Assembly: GCF_014692875.1 (NCBI RefSeq)
Contig: NZ_CP061171.1
Span: forward strand, 3,410,001-3,474,000
Direction: 5' to 3'
Origin: Pedobacter riviphilus
GTDB lineage: Bacteria > Bacteroidota > Bacteroidia > Sphingobacteriales > Sphingobacteriaceae
DNA: 64,000 nucleotides
In this document: one piece after another, positions 1 through 8,135 of the stretch
How positions within the stretch are numbered: position 1 is the first letter of the stretch
Layout of the letters: the number at the start of each line of letters is the position of its first letter
Notes under the pieces: generated by a model
Seen by the model: only the letters and a program-made list of their open reading frames with translations
What the model was told of the DNA's origin: nothing
Databases searched by the model: none
Program-made: the position numbers and the translations under genes

Positions 1-58
1 ATTAAAGGTAACCAATATCTGCTGATTTATGCATACCTATACTCATACTTTAACGGTT

Positions 59-424
59 TTATGATCTATTATTCTTTAGCATTTTATTCTTCCTGCCCCA
101 GGCACTTAATTGGCAAAAAATGGGAAGAAACTCTAGTGCAATCGGGGTTAGTTCATATTCTACCCTTGGAGGAACCTCCGCATAAACAGTTCTTTTAACT
201 AGTTCATCCTGCTCTAATGCCCGCAACTGTAAGGTTAACATCCGTTCTGATATATATGGAAATTCTTTTTTCAGCTCGCTAAACCTCATTTTTCGATTTC
301 CAAGTTTATCCAGTATTACAATTTTCCATCTCCCTCCTATTTTGTTGGCCGCATAAGTCAGATCGCAATCCGTTATAAATTTTTCGTTGAAGGTATAGGT
401 AGAATTTTCTTTTCGTGCCGTCAT
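59..424 (-). CDS. HxlR family winged-helix transcriptional regulator
   Basis: A 121-residue protein covering one HxlR/MarR-like winged helix-turn-helix domain (about residues 18-105). The N-terminal family signature is visible (Cys, then IGGRWK), followed by RFSEL, ISERMLT and a wing ending in PPRVEYELT. HxlR proteins are small dimeric regulators that often respond to electrophiles or aldehydes and usually control the adjacent divergent gene. Here that gene is the SDR oxidoreductase starting 99 bp away, so local control of that gene is the simplest inference. The single Cys in the N-terminal helix could be a redox sensor, as in some HxlR members, but this is not shown. The length is normal for the family. 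Confidence 0.88.
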   Translation of the reverse strand: MTARKENSTYTFNEKFITDCDLTYAANKIGGRWKIVILDKLGNRKMRFSELKKEFPYISERMLTLQLRALEQDELVKRTVYAEVPPRVEYELTPIALEFLPIFCQLSAWGRKNKMLKNNRS

Positions 425-429
425 TACTT

Positions 430-453
430 ACAAATTTGTTTGTACCACACAAA
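430..453. promoter_or_regulatory. Candidate HxlR operator (overlapping inverted repeats)
   Basis: Between the divergent regulator and SDR gene lies the perfect palindrome ACAAATTTGT (430-439). It is followed directly by TTTGT, then a short spacer, then ACAAA, ending near 453. Small palindromes of this kind in a divergent HxlR intergenic region are typical operator positions. The assignment rests on position and symmetry only. Confidence 0.4.
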
Positions 454-523
454 TGGTAGTGCATGCTATATAAAATACATGGTACGGGTTATTATTGCAA
501 GATCAATTTAATCACAAGAAAAT

Positions 524-1276
524 ATGGACTTATATTTAACCGGAAAAACGGCATTGGTAACCGGGGCCTCTAAAGGAATCGGTAGAGCAATAGCAAAAGA
601 ACTGGCAAAAGAAGGTGTAAAAGTTTTTATAACAGGCCGCAACCAAAAATCATTAGATAGCCTTTTCAACGAGATCGTTGCCGAAGGTAGCCCTGCTCCT
701 ATTGTTTTTGCTTATGACTTGCTAGCGCCTAACGCCCCTCACAAAATTGCTTCTTCGGCTTTATCTTCGCTTGGGCATGTCGACATCCTCATTAACAATG
801 CGGGGCAAAGTCAGCCTGTAGATGCTACAGGGCCAGAAGAACCCTGGACAAAGTCGATGGCTTTAGATTTTGAGCGCCCCAGACTACTCACGCAAGAGTT
901 GTTACCGCATTTTATAAGCCGGAGGCAGGGTACGATACTCAATTTGACCAGTACTTATGAATTACGATCGTTGAATGTTTCTGCTGTTGCAAAGGCCGCT
1001 GTGGTAATGTGGTCTAAACAACTTGCTGGCGAGCTAGGTAAATATAGAATTAGGGTGAACTGTTTGCAACCTGGACTGATCGATACCGAAAACATCCGGC
1101 CCTATTTTCCTGGTGATGAGCGTCGGAAATATGCAGAACGCGAAATACCTTTGCAAGATTTTGGTGAAGTGCAGGACATGGCAAACATGGCTGCCTTCCT
1201 CGTTTCGCCACGTGCCAAATATGTAACAGGAACTGTTTCTGTTGTTGATGGCGGAGGAAGACGTTCGGCATTCTGA
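524..1276 (+). CDS. SDR family oxidoreductase lacking the catalytic tyrosine
   Basis: A 250-residue classical short-chain dehydrogenase/reductase with a Rossmann fold. The nucleotide-binding TGASKGIG (about residues 13-20), NNAG (about 91-94), a catalytic-region serine in LTS and the C-terminal VDGG are all present. The active-site YxxxK is not: the alignable stretch reads SAVAK, so the Lys is kept but the Tyr position is Ser. Classical SDRs use that Tyr as the general acid/base, so this protein either has altered chemistry or is mainly a binding protein. The closest general class is FabG-like 3-oxoacyl-ACP reductase. It is transcribed away from the HxlR regulator. The substrate is unknown. 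Confidence 0.88.
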   Translation: MDLYLTGKTALVTGASKGIGRAIAKELAKEGVKVFITGRNQKSLDSLFNEIVAEGSPAPIVFAYDLLAPNAPHKIASSALSSLGHVDILINNAGQSQPVDATGPEEPWTKSMALDFERPRLLTQELLPHFISRRQGTILNLTSTYELRSLNVSAVAKAAVVMWSKQLAGELGKYRIRVNCLQPGLIDTENIRPYFPGDERRKYAEREIPLQDFGEVQDMANMAAFLVSPRAKYVTGTVSVVDGGGRRSAF

Positions 1277-1418
1277 TATTAAAAAAGGCAGAAAAAAATT
1301 AATTGATCACCGTATCGAAATATGAATGGAAGAGATTAAGGATTATCTGATCCACAGTCAGCTTTTTTCAAATTAGTCAAAACTATATGCCATAAGTGGC
1401 GTTGAAATAATAGGACTT

Positions 1419-1784
1419 ATGAAAAGCGATATGCAAAAAAAAGATACTCAAACACATTTGATCAACGAGATTACCACCAGCGGGCTACAAACAGTGGCAA
1501 AAAAATTTGGCGCTTCGGCAAGTAAAGCACAGATTACAAGAGGCGTTTCTAAAAGCATCAGTTTAATTGAAGCATTATTGAAAATTGCTTTGATCAATCC
1601 CAAAGATTCATCAAAAAGAGTACAAAGAGATATAGAATATGTGGGTTTATGTATTATAGCTGCTTATACTTTTTATCGCGGTTTTAAAGAAAGAAAGCGT
1701 TTACAGATTTTTGAAGGTTTTTTTCTGACTGCTACCCTTGGAGGTGTGTTGTTAGTAACGCAGTTTCAAGCTAATAAAAAATAA
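1419..1784 (+). CDS. Hypothetical small membrane protein
   Basis: I do not recognise this 121-residue protein. The first 60 residues are hydrophilic and basic. Two hydrophobic stretches follow (about residues 72-88 and 98-115) separated by a strongly basic KERKR loop, which suggests two membrane segments with a cytoplasmic loop. The reading frame ends shortly before a good intrinsic terminator, which supports a real transcribed gene. It sits alone between the SDR gene and a gene-poor stretch. Confidence 0.6.
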   Translation: MKSDMQKKDTQTHLINEITTSGLQTVAKKFGASASKAQITRGVSKSISLIEALLKIALINPKDSSKRVQRDIEYVGLCIIAAYTFYRGFKERKRLQIFEGFFLTATLGGVLLVTQFQANKK

Positions 1785-1813
1785 ATCGCCTGATTTTTTA
1801 ATAACGAGAATTG

Positions 1814-1845
1814 AAAATGATACCCTTTAAAGGTATCATTTTTTA
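1814..1845 (+). terminator. Rho-independent terminator
   Basis: An 11-bp perfect stem (AAAATGATACC pairing with GGTATCATTTT) with a 7-nt loop and a T-rich tail lies 30 bp after the stop of the small membrane protein gene. Confidence 0.8.
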
Positions 1846-2680
1846 TATAACCTCCTTTCGGCAGCGCCAGATTCCTGAACATCAATTAAAGTGACAGATA
1901 AATAGTCAAAAATTGGCATAAACCACTTCTGTTTTCTTTGTTTTTTTATTTACTGAATAAAAAATAAACGTAAAAAAGACGTTTATAAAAATTATACTTT
2001 AGATAAAAAACTTAAAACAAGGCCATAATCTCAAAAATAAAAAGAGTTTACCCCCTCATTTTTATTAGATTACCCCTCACTACAAGCACTTTTTTTATGC
2101 TTAATTTGTTTTAACCAAGTATAAAGTATGATAGATCCCAATTATCCTGGATTAACCAGCGGGGTAATTGATGGTTGTAAGCATTAAAATGGCTATAACC
2201 AGTTTTCCGAAATAACAAACCGTTTAACCGATTGTGAAAAACTAAATTATGCTACAGAACGCCCAACTACCCTTGTATTTAGAAATTCTTCTCCTATTGA
2301 AGATCAGCAGAATAGCAGGCTTCACCAAGAGCCACATGCTAATTAATCACTCAATCAAATTTTGCGAGGTCGCTTACAGTTCACTAAACACCCACAGATA
2401 ACTTAATCTCTTTATAGCGAAATTTCAGGAACTGTTTAACCGCCAGCTAATATTCTTTATTGCAATAAAAATCTTAATGATTTAAAAAATCATCAACAGG
2501 TTTATTTAGCTAGTAACCAGTGGCAACCTGTTCCTGTGCTTTAAAACAATTTAAAACCGCTTTAAAGTATACATTCTAAACTAAAAAAGAGGAGCCCAAC
2601 TAAATGGGTTGCATATGTCTTCTTTAAATAACCAAACGAACATCTACATGTGCCTGTTCATTCATCTTTACCTAATTTTT
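1846..2680. other. Gene-poor stretch with a stop-interrupted reading frame
   Basis: No intact gene is seen. From an ATG at 2128 one forward frame runs to about 2680 with seven internal TAA codons (2185, 2344, 2404, 2437, 2542, 2563, 2629) but no TAG or TGA. Its translation has ordinary amino-acid composition and resembles no family I know. It may be a decayed gene or chance. The upstream part (1860-2100) is very A+T-rich and holds the presumed promoter region of the lipoprotein gene. Confidence 0.35.
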
Positions 2681-3757
2681 ATGAAAACAAAATCTTTTAC
2701 TTCAGGCTTAACCAGCATCTTTATGCTCGGATTGATTTTATTTGCCGGCAGTTGCAGAAAAAGCGATCTCCCAGATCCAGACACAACCAAAGACCTTTCG
2801 ATAAAGGGAAAACTGAGTGCAATACCGCCTAACGAAACCCCGTTATCTGTCGGAAATGGTACTTTCTACATCGTAAACCGCAAAAGTGGAAAAGTTCTTG
2901 ATGTTGGTGGATTTCAGACTGCAGACGGTGCAAATGTTTCCCAATATGCCAGCAATGGAGGAACAAATCAGAGATGGAACTTAACACTGCTTTCTGGTGG
3001 TTACTATTCGATTATTGGTGTACATAGCTCCAAAGGACTTCAGGTAGACCAGGCAGGAACGGCCGACGGAGACAATGTAAATATATCTACCTACACTGGG
3101 GCAACAAATCAGCAGTGGCTATTTACATCACTGGGCAACGGTTATTATCGTATTGTAAACAGAAACAGCGGCAAGGACCTTGATGTTGCCAATCAATCAA
3201 TTGATAATGGTGCTAATGTTGACCAATGGAGTTACTTGGGTGGCGAAAACCAACAATGGTCTTTATTAACCGTTAACGCTAACGGTCAATTGGGCTGGGT
3301 ACTTAACAGTACAGGGGTGCCTGCCGATGTACTTACACGTATTACCAACGCCATGAATGATGCCTGTTCGAGGTATAATGCAGGTGCTAACTGGCCGTCG
3401 CGTACGCTTACGGTAGAATACAATACAGGTGTACCCACAGCTGATGGCAGTACAAATGGCAATATCCGTTTTGGTGCGAACAGCAGTTACCAGAGTGTCC
3501 GTACGGCAATGCACGAAATTGCACATACCTATGGCGTTGGTTTAAGCAGTGGATGGTCATCAAATACCTCTACAGGCGACTTTCTGGGCGCTAATACAGT
3601 TGCACTCATTAAGATTTTTGATGGTCAAAGTGCTGCAATACATACAGGTGGCGGTCATTTTTGGCCTTACGGCTTAAACTATGATAATGAATGGAGTGAA
3701 ACAAATGCCTTCAGACAAGTAAAATTAGTTTTTGCCATGCGATCGGACGGGATGTAG
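2681..3757 (+). CDS. Ricin-type lectin lipoprotein with a C-terminal HExxH domain
   Basis: I chose the ATG at 2681 because it gives a clean lipoprotein signal peptide (hydrophobic core, then LFAGSC with the lipidated Cys near residue 25); an in-frame ATG at 2609 would bury it. The mature 358-residue precursor then has a ricin B-type beta-trefoil (about residues 55-200) with three QxW-type repeats (NQRW, NQQW, NQQW). The C-terminal 140 residues contain HEIAHTYG, an HExxH zinc-protease motif. No canonical third metzincin His follows at the usual place. It is likely a surface-exposed glycan-binding hydrolase or peptidase. A terminator follows. Confidence 0.8.
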   Translation: MKTKSFTSGLTSIFMLGLILFAGSCRKSDLPDPDTTKDLSIKGKLSAIPPNETPLSVGNGTFYIVNRKSGKVLDVGGFQTADGANVSQYASNGGTNQRWNLTLLSGGYYSIIGVHSSKGLQVDQAGTADGDNVNISTYTGATNQQWLFTSLGNGYYRIVNRNSGKDLDVANQSIDNGANVDQWSYLGGENQQWSLLTVNANGQLGWVLNSTGVPADVLTRITNAMNDACSRYNAGANWPSRTLTVEYNTGVPTADGSTNGNIRFGANSSYQSVRTAMHEIAHTYGVGLSSGWSSNTSTGDFLGANTVALIKIFDGQSAAIHTGGGHFWPYGLNYDNEWSETNAFRQVKLVFAMRSDGM

Positions 3758-3782
3758 AACAGCAACAGATGCTCTTGAATAA

Positions 3783-3822
3783 GACCTCCCCGATATTTGA
3801 ATTAAATATCGGGAGGTTTTTT
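3783..3822 (+). terminator. Rho-independent terminator
   Basis: A long stem (ACCTCCC-CGATATTT against AAATATCGGGAGGT, one bulged C) followed by six T residues, 26 bp after the ricin-lectin gene. Confidence 0.85.
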
Positions 3823-4247
3823 GAACGTTTTCTACAAAAGTTCGACGAAATATGCATTTTATAAAGGCTATTTCAGTAAGTTTGATATTAATCATAAACA
3901 GCTTATCTATTGCTCCAAATAGTTGTTTCTCCTATTAGTATGCTTTAACAGGTCTATCACGACAATACTTCTACAAGTATTGCGATAAAACAATCAATAT
4001 CGCGACGCATTGCCCGGTCTCGCCAATTGCACGCAAAACATTAAGCTAACAAAAAATCAACCAACAAAATATTGATTTACAAAAGATTAAATACAAATCA
4101 ATAATAAATCATTAACGATATAAAGTAAATTTATGATGAAATTTTTATAAAAAAATCTGTCTTAAACTGAAAATTGAATTATTGAATTTAAAATAAAAAA
4201 AGAGGATGTTAACGTATTTAAATGGTTATCTTTAAATAAAAAAAACC
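3823..4247. other. A+T-rich intergenic stretch
   Basis: I see no convincing gene. A 27-codon frame from the ATG at 3852 has a signal-peptide-like sequence but nothing else to support it. The last 200 bases are extremely A+T-rich and probably contain the promoter of the small acidic protein. Confidence 0.4.
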
Positions 4248-4427
4248 ATGATTATAGACCCAAATAAAGAAGAACTTTCTGACGATAAGGAAGATGCGTT
4301 AACCAGTGAAGAAGATGCGTTAAATCAAAGTACAATCATCAGTGATGAAAGGGCTGCTGAACACGATGCCGACTTGTTAGACCAGGCAGACAAGGCCTCC
4401 CGCTCATCTTTCGAATTGGATATTTAG
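4248..4427 (+). CDS. Small acidic hypothetical protein
   Basis: A 59-residue frame starting at ATG 4248, strongly acidic and with no Cys, Trp or Tyr. A short internal repeat (KEDALTS / EEDALNQ) is visible in both protein and DNA, so the N-terminal half may have grown by duplication. The composition suggests a disordered or helical cytoplasmic protein. It is free-standing and followed 20 bp later by a strong inverted repeat, which supports a real transcription unit. The function is unknown. Confidence 0.5.
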   Translation: MIIDPNKEELSDDKEDALTSEEDALNQSTIISDERAAEHDADLLDQADKASRSSFELDI

Positions 4428-4447
4428 GCCAATCGTTGTACCAGGAA

Positions 4448-4490
4448 AAATGGCGATATCTTTAGAAAAGTTCAGGAGATATCGCCATTT
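4448..4490 (+). terminator. Inverted repeat, probable terminator
   Basis: A 14-bp perfect inverted repeat (AAATGGCGATATCT / AGATATCGCCATTT) with a 15-nt loop directly after the small acidic gene. Only a short T run follows on either strand, so termination is likely but not certain. Confidence 0.55.
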
Positions 4491-4541
4491 CAGCAAACAA
4501 TACTCAAAAGAATAAGCGCGAACACTATTGCTTCAAGATTA

Positions 4542-6230
4542 TCAATAAACGTGTTTTTTGGCCAGGCCAAGCTTTTTGATTTTCGAATTTAATGTGGTTG
4601 CCGGAACACCCAATAATTTTGCCGCGCCATGCTGACCGGAAATCCGCCCGTTACATAATTCTAATACAGTGAATATATGATCGCGTTCATTTTCAAATAT
4701 GGTTTTAACAGCCCCAGCTGAAGATATAGATTGTTTGTTATTGCCCGGAATTTCGATATCCTTAATCAGGGTCCCATCTGCCATTACCACCTGCCTTTCG
4801 ATGAGGTGCTCCAATTCTCTTACATTGCCAGGCCAGCTGTAAGCCATCATCGTGGAAATTGCCTTTTTTGAAAATCCATCAATATTTCGATTCAACTTTT
4901 TGGCAAATTTCTCTAAGAAAAAAGTAGCCAACGCAGGTATATCCGATTTCCGATTTCGAAGGGATGGCAATGAAACCGGAAAAACATTTAACCTATAATA
5001 TAAATCACGCCTAAACCGCCCGGCCTCCACTTCTTCTAAAAGGTTTCTGTTGGTGGCCGAGATGATGCGCACATCAGTCACAATAGTTGTTTTACCACCA
5101 ACACGCTCTATTTCTTTTTCCTGTAAAACACGGAGTAATTTAACTTGTAAATCGAGCGGTAACTCCCCAATTTCATCCAGAAAGATTGTACCCTTATGTG
5201 CCTGTTCAAACTTGCCGATCCTTCTTTCCGTAGCACCTGTAAAACTCCCTTTCTCATGACCAAAAAGTTCAGATTCGATCAAATTAGGTGGAATGGCGCC
5301 ACAATTAACCCTAATCATTGTTTTCTGTTTTCTTGTAGACGCATCGTGAACCGCCTTGGCGATCAATTCTTTACCCGTCCCCGTCTCACCTAAAATTAAA
5401 ACCGTAGTTTGTGTAGAGGAAATTCGATTGAGCAGGCTGTAAACTTCCTGCATTTCCGGACTGCTGCCAACAATTTCTGGGTGTGTAAGAATTTCAGGTG
5501 ATTCTTCCGGTTTAAAAATGAGGTATTCAGCAAGCTGAGTACTCAGTTTTTCGATTTCATTTTCTAACTGCTTAATTTTCCCCTCAGCTTGTACTGATGT
5601 TTTGGGGCCATTTATAATTTCAGACTTGACAAGTGTTCCCAGATTGGGCGAATATCCATTTCTTTCCTCCATTACAGCCAGCAGTCCGGCAATAAAATCG
5701 GCAATGTTACAGCAAAAAGTCAATCCTTCTGCACTTAATTCCCGCTTGTGATTATGAAGTTCAAAAGTCCCCAGTATGCGACCGTTGTTCTCTAATGGAA
5801 TATAACAATGAAAATGATATTCTGTAGGATGATTGGTGAGGCAATGGTTCTCACCAAAATCAGTTATCCAATCTTGTCGCGATTTGAGCACAGGAAAATC
5901 AAAACCAGCTATCTCTTTTGTAATAAGTGAAAGGCTAACCGGATCAGAAATGGTTTCGGTACAGGATATTTTCCCTGAAATGACCTCTGTAAGATAGGCT
6001 CTTGTAATGTGGTCCATTTCATCGTTATAAAGAATTAATGCACCGCAATCAATCGAGAATAAAGGATGGAGTTTAGAAAACACCCCTTGAAACAGTTCTC
6101 TAAGCGTAAAATTCTTTTCTTGTTCAGCTACGGTTTCTGCCCTTATTTCGAAATAAGAATCGGCACGAGGTTTAACATCGTTGCCATCAACATTAGTGCC
6201 CGTGTTAAAATCTGTTTCCTGCTTTCTCAT
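4542..6230 (-). CDS. GAF-domain sigma-54 activator, FhlA-like (paralogue A)
   Basis: A 562-residue bacterial enhancer-binding protein. An N-terminal GAF-like sensor domain (about residues 40-190) and a short coiled coil (about 215-235) precede a sigma-54 AAA+ domain with Walker A GETGTGKE (281-288), the sigma-54-contacting loop GSFTGA (328-333) and Walker B FLDEIGE (350-356). The C-terminal helix-turn-helix (about 525-556) has the FhlA-type GAAKLL...ATTLNSKIKKLGL recognition region. It should remodel sigma-54 RNA polymerase at enhancer-controlled promoters in response to a small ligand or redox signal. It lies 343 bp downstream of the 12-gene stress operon, on the same strand, and is a paralogue of the gene at 18269. 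Confidence 0.93.
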   Translation of the reverse strand: MRKQETDFNTGTNVDGNDVKPRADSYFEIRAETVAEQEKNFTLRELFQGVFSKLHPLFSIDCGALILYNDEMDHITRAYLTEVISGKISCTETISDPVSLSLITKEIAGFDFPVLKSRQDWITDFGENHCLTNHPTEYHFHCYIPLENNGRILGTFELHNHKRELSAEGLTFCCNIADFIAGLLAVMEERNGYSPNLGTLVKSEIINGPKTSVQAEGKIKQLENEIEKLSTQLAEYLIFKPEESPEILTHPEIVGSSPEMQEVYSLLNRISSTQTTVLILGETGTGKELIAKAVHDASTRKQKTMIRVNCGAIPPNLIESELFGHEKGSFTGATERRIGKFEQAHKGTIFLDEIGELPLDLQVKLLRVLQEKEIERVGGKTTIVTDVRIISATNRNLLEEVEAGRFRRDLYYRLNVFPVSLPSLRNRKSDIPALATFFLEKFAKKLNRNIDGFSKKAISTMMAYSWPGNVRELEHLIERQVVMADGTLIKDIEIPGNNKQSISSAGAVKTIFENERDHIFTVLELCNGRISGQHGAAKLLGVPATTLNSKIKKLGLAKKHVY

Positions 6231-6573
6231 TTTTTATAATTGATCTTTCCCGGAATATTTATCTGGGAATTGGATGAATGAACTTTAATGCAATTACCAA
6301 AACGAACAACATCGGGAAGATTTTTCGTCACCTCTGAGCGATTGAGGATTGATCCGATAAGAATTGGTTTTTGCTTATTGTTCAAACCCGCGAATTCAAA
6401 GAACATGCCAAAGGCAAGAATAAGGTGCTAATGCTATCTTGGCAATACCGTGATTATAAATGGTTCACGATATTCCGCTAAAAGGCGATTTTGAATACGA
6501 AATATAGTAGAAGGGATTAGTCATGATCAACAACCATAATTTCGACATTTATTATGACTCAAATCCTTTTTAA
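6231..6573. other. Intergenic region between operon end and regulator
   Basis: No gene, strong terminator or consensus -7 element is evident. A 15-codon frame around 6460-6510 reads like the end of a protein but is too short to call. The promoter of the minus-strand GAF regulator should lie near 6240-6350. Confidence 0.35.
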
Positions 6574-7200
6574 TTACAAAGCTGGTGTTTCGGTAAAGTT
6601 AATTTTCTTTGATGATGCTGCCCAGAAAACCCAGAGTAAAACACAAATACCTAGGGCTAAATCCGGATAGAAGAATGAAACAACAAAAGCGGCTAGATAG
6701 GTTGGGAACCCATACAGGTAGTTGTTCCGGAGTTGCCTGATGGCGGCATCACTGATTCCGGGACGTAATAATTTTTTATCTGAAGTAGCTTGTTGCCACA
6801 ACAGGTTAAAAGCCAGGTTAATCAAAACGAACAATCCTGTGTAAATGGTTACCGAAAGCTGTTTCGAATCACTGAGAAAAAACTTAGCCAATAAGGCGCT
6901 GGGATAAGAAACAAGCGAAACCAGGAACAGAATAAATCCATTGGCAAACATGAGCCCTGTGTTTCGCTTGTAAATCTGTTTAAAAATTTTATGATGATTT
7001 ACCCAGATAATGAAAATGCTGAAAAATGAAATGACAAAAGCAATATAACCAGGCCATTGAATTCTCAGTGCATTTAGTAAGTGAACGGGCGTATCACCAT
7101 CCTTCAGTTCGGGAATGTGAAGTTCGAGTACCAAAAGCGTAACAGCAATGGCAAAAACACCATCGCTAAAAGCCTCTATTCTACCCGTTTCTTTTTCCAT
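6574..7200 (-). CDS. TMEM175-family (DUF1211) potassium-channel-like membrane protein
   Basis: A 208-residue integral membrane protein with about six hydrophobic segments. The family hallmark FSDGVFAIA lies at residues 11-19 in the first helix; in TMEM175 channels this helix lines the pore. Bacterial members conduct potassium or other monovalent cations, and the length fits a single-repeat bacterial subunit. It is the last gene of the 12-gene operon, 7 bp after the esterase gene. How ion flux serves a stress operon is unclear. Potassium channels gated by electrophiles exist in other bacteria, but that comparison is speculative here. Confidence 0.87.
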   Translation of the reverse strand: MEKETGRIEAFSDGVFAIAVTLLVLELHIPELKDGDTPVHLLNALRIQWPGYIAFVISFFSIFIIWVNHHKIFKQIYKRNTGLMFANGFILFLVSLVSYPSALLAKFFLSDSKQLSVTIYTGLFVLINLAFNLLWQQATSDKKLLRPGISDAAIRQLRNNYLYGFPTYLAAFVVSFFYPDLALGICVLLWVFWAASSKKINFTETPAL

Positions 7201-7207
7201 TTAAAAA

Positions 7208-7822
7208 TTAATCGTTAAAAATTAATTTATTCACCTGCGTAATTTCTGCCTGGCTGATGGTGTGCCCCATATTTTCGTAAATAATCTCGGTAACCCTTGC
7301 CCCCATTTCTTCTAATAAAACAGTTGATTCTTTAACCCTGGATACGGGAACATGCATATCTGGATCGCTGCTTCCGATAAAGATAGGTGTACCGTCAAAG
7401 TCGCCATGATAATTGCGGTGATCTACCTTTTCACCGATAAGACCACCTGTGAAAGCCACTACACCACCATAACGCGCCGCATTTGCGGCAACAAAATCGA
7501 GCGTTAAACAGGCACCCTGTGAGAAACCCAAAAAGTAAATCTGTTCTTTTGTAAAACCTTGTTTTTCCAGATCAAGTACGGTTTCTTTTATGGTATTTAA
7601 TGCATTCGATAAAGAAGGTTCGTTAGCTGCCCGAGGGGCCAGAAATGACTGTGGATACCAGGTGTTATTTGTCGCCTGTGGCGCCACCAATGCAAAATTG
7701 GAAACGTTAAGGTATGCTGCCATTGATAAAATATCCTGTGCCGTTCCCCCACGTCCATGGATCATGATCAGCACTTTTTCTGCCTGATCGAAGCTTTTTC
7801 CAGCTTTTATAATTTCTTTCAT
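7208..7822 (-). CDS. Alpha/beta hydrolase, phospholipase/carboxylesterase type (MhqD-like)
   Basis: A 204-residue esterase of the phospholipase/carboxylesterase family. An oxyanion-hole IHGRGG (21-26), the nucleophile elbow GFSQGA (Ser about 101), an Asp in SSDPDMHVP and a His in MGHTIS complete the triad. In Bacillus, the hydroquinone-inducible hydrolase MhqD belongs to this family and is produced together with an MhqO/MhqE-type dioxygenase. Here the MhqO-like gene is only two genes upstream, so a role in hydrolysing quinone or aromatic breakdown products is a reasonable inference. There is no signal peptide, so it is cytoplasmic. Confidence 0.88.
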   Translation of the reverse strand: MKEIIKAGKSFDQAEKVLIMIHGRGGTAQDILSMAAYLNVSNFALVAPQATNNTWYPQSFLAPRAANEPSLSNALNTIKETVLDLEKQGFTKEQIYFLGFSQGACLTLDFVAANAARYGGVVAFTGGLIGEKVDHRNYHGDFDGTPIFIGSSDPDMHVPVSRVKESTVLLEEMGARVTEIIYENMGHTISQAEITQVNKLIFND

Positions 7823-7826
7823 CTCG

Positions 7827-8132
7827 CTATTCTTCTTCTTTTACTTTGTTCCAGATATCATGGTATAAATCTTCATGCCGCTTAAACTGGATGTGCACGT
7901 ATGGGCACATCGGGATCACCATCAATTTATTTTCACGGACATAGGCAACCATCGCATCAAGCAACATTTTAGCATACCCGAGTCCTTCTTTTGCGGTATC
8001 TACTTCCGTATGGTAAACGGTTAAATCATTATCCTTGATGTCGAAAATCATTTCGCCAACTTTTCCGTCTTCATCATAAATGTCGAACGAACTTGGTTCG
8101 CTTTCCTGAATGTTTAATTTTACTTGTGCCAT
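7827..8132 (-). CDS. GNAT-related N-acetyltransferase (YjdJ/Gtn10-type)
   Basis: A 101-residue single-domain protein of the small GCN5-related acetyltransferase branch. The acetyl-CoA-binding region is visible as GLGYAKMLLDAMV with the following helix, and the C-terminal CPYVHIQFKRH is typical of this branch. The domain is shorter than standard GNAT enzymes, as usual for the family. It lies 3 bp after the dioxygenase gene and 4 bp before the esterase gene, so it is translated from the same mRNA. The substrate is not known. Confidence 0.85.
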   Translation of the reverse strand: MAQVKLNIQESEPSSFDIYDEDGKVGEMIFDIKDNDLTVYHTEVDTAKEGLGYAKMLLDAMVAYVRENKLMVIPMCPYVHIQFKRHEDLYHDIWNKVKEEE

Positions 8133-8135
8133 CTT

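Noticed and set aside
1050..1271. Open frame antisense to the SDR gene
   Set aside because: It lies wholly inside a confident gene on the other strand and matches no family.
2128..2680. Use of TAA as a sense codon (recoded gene)
   Set aside because: Many confident genes in the window end in TAA, and no recoding machinery is visible; decay or chance is simpler.
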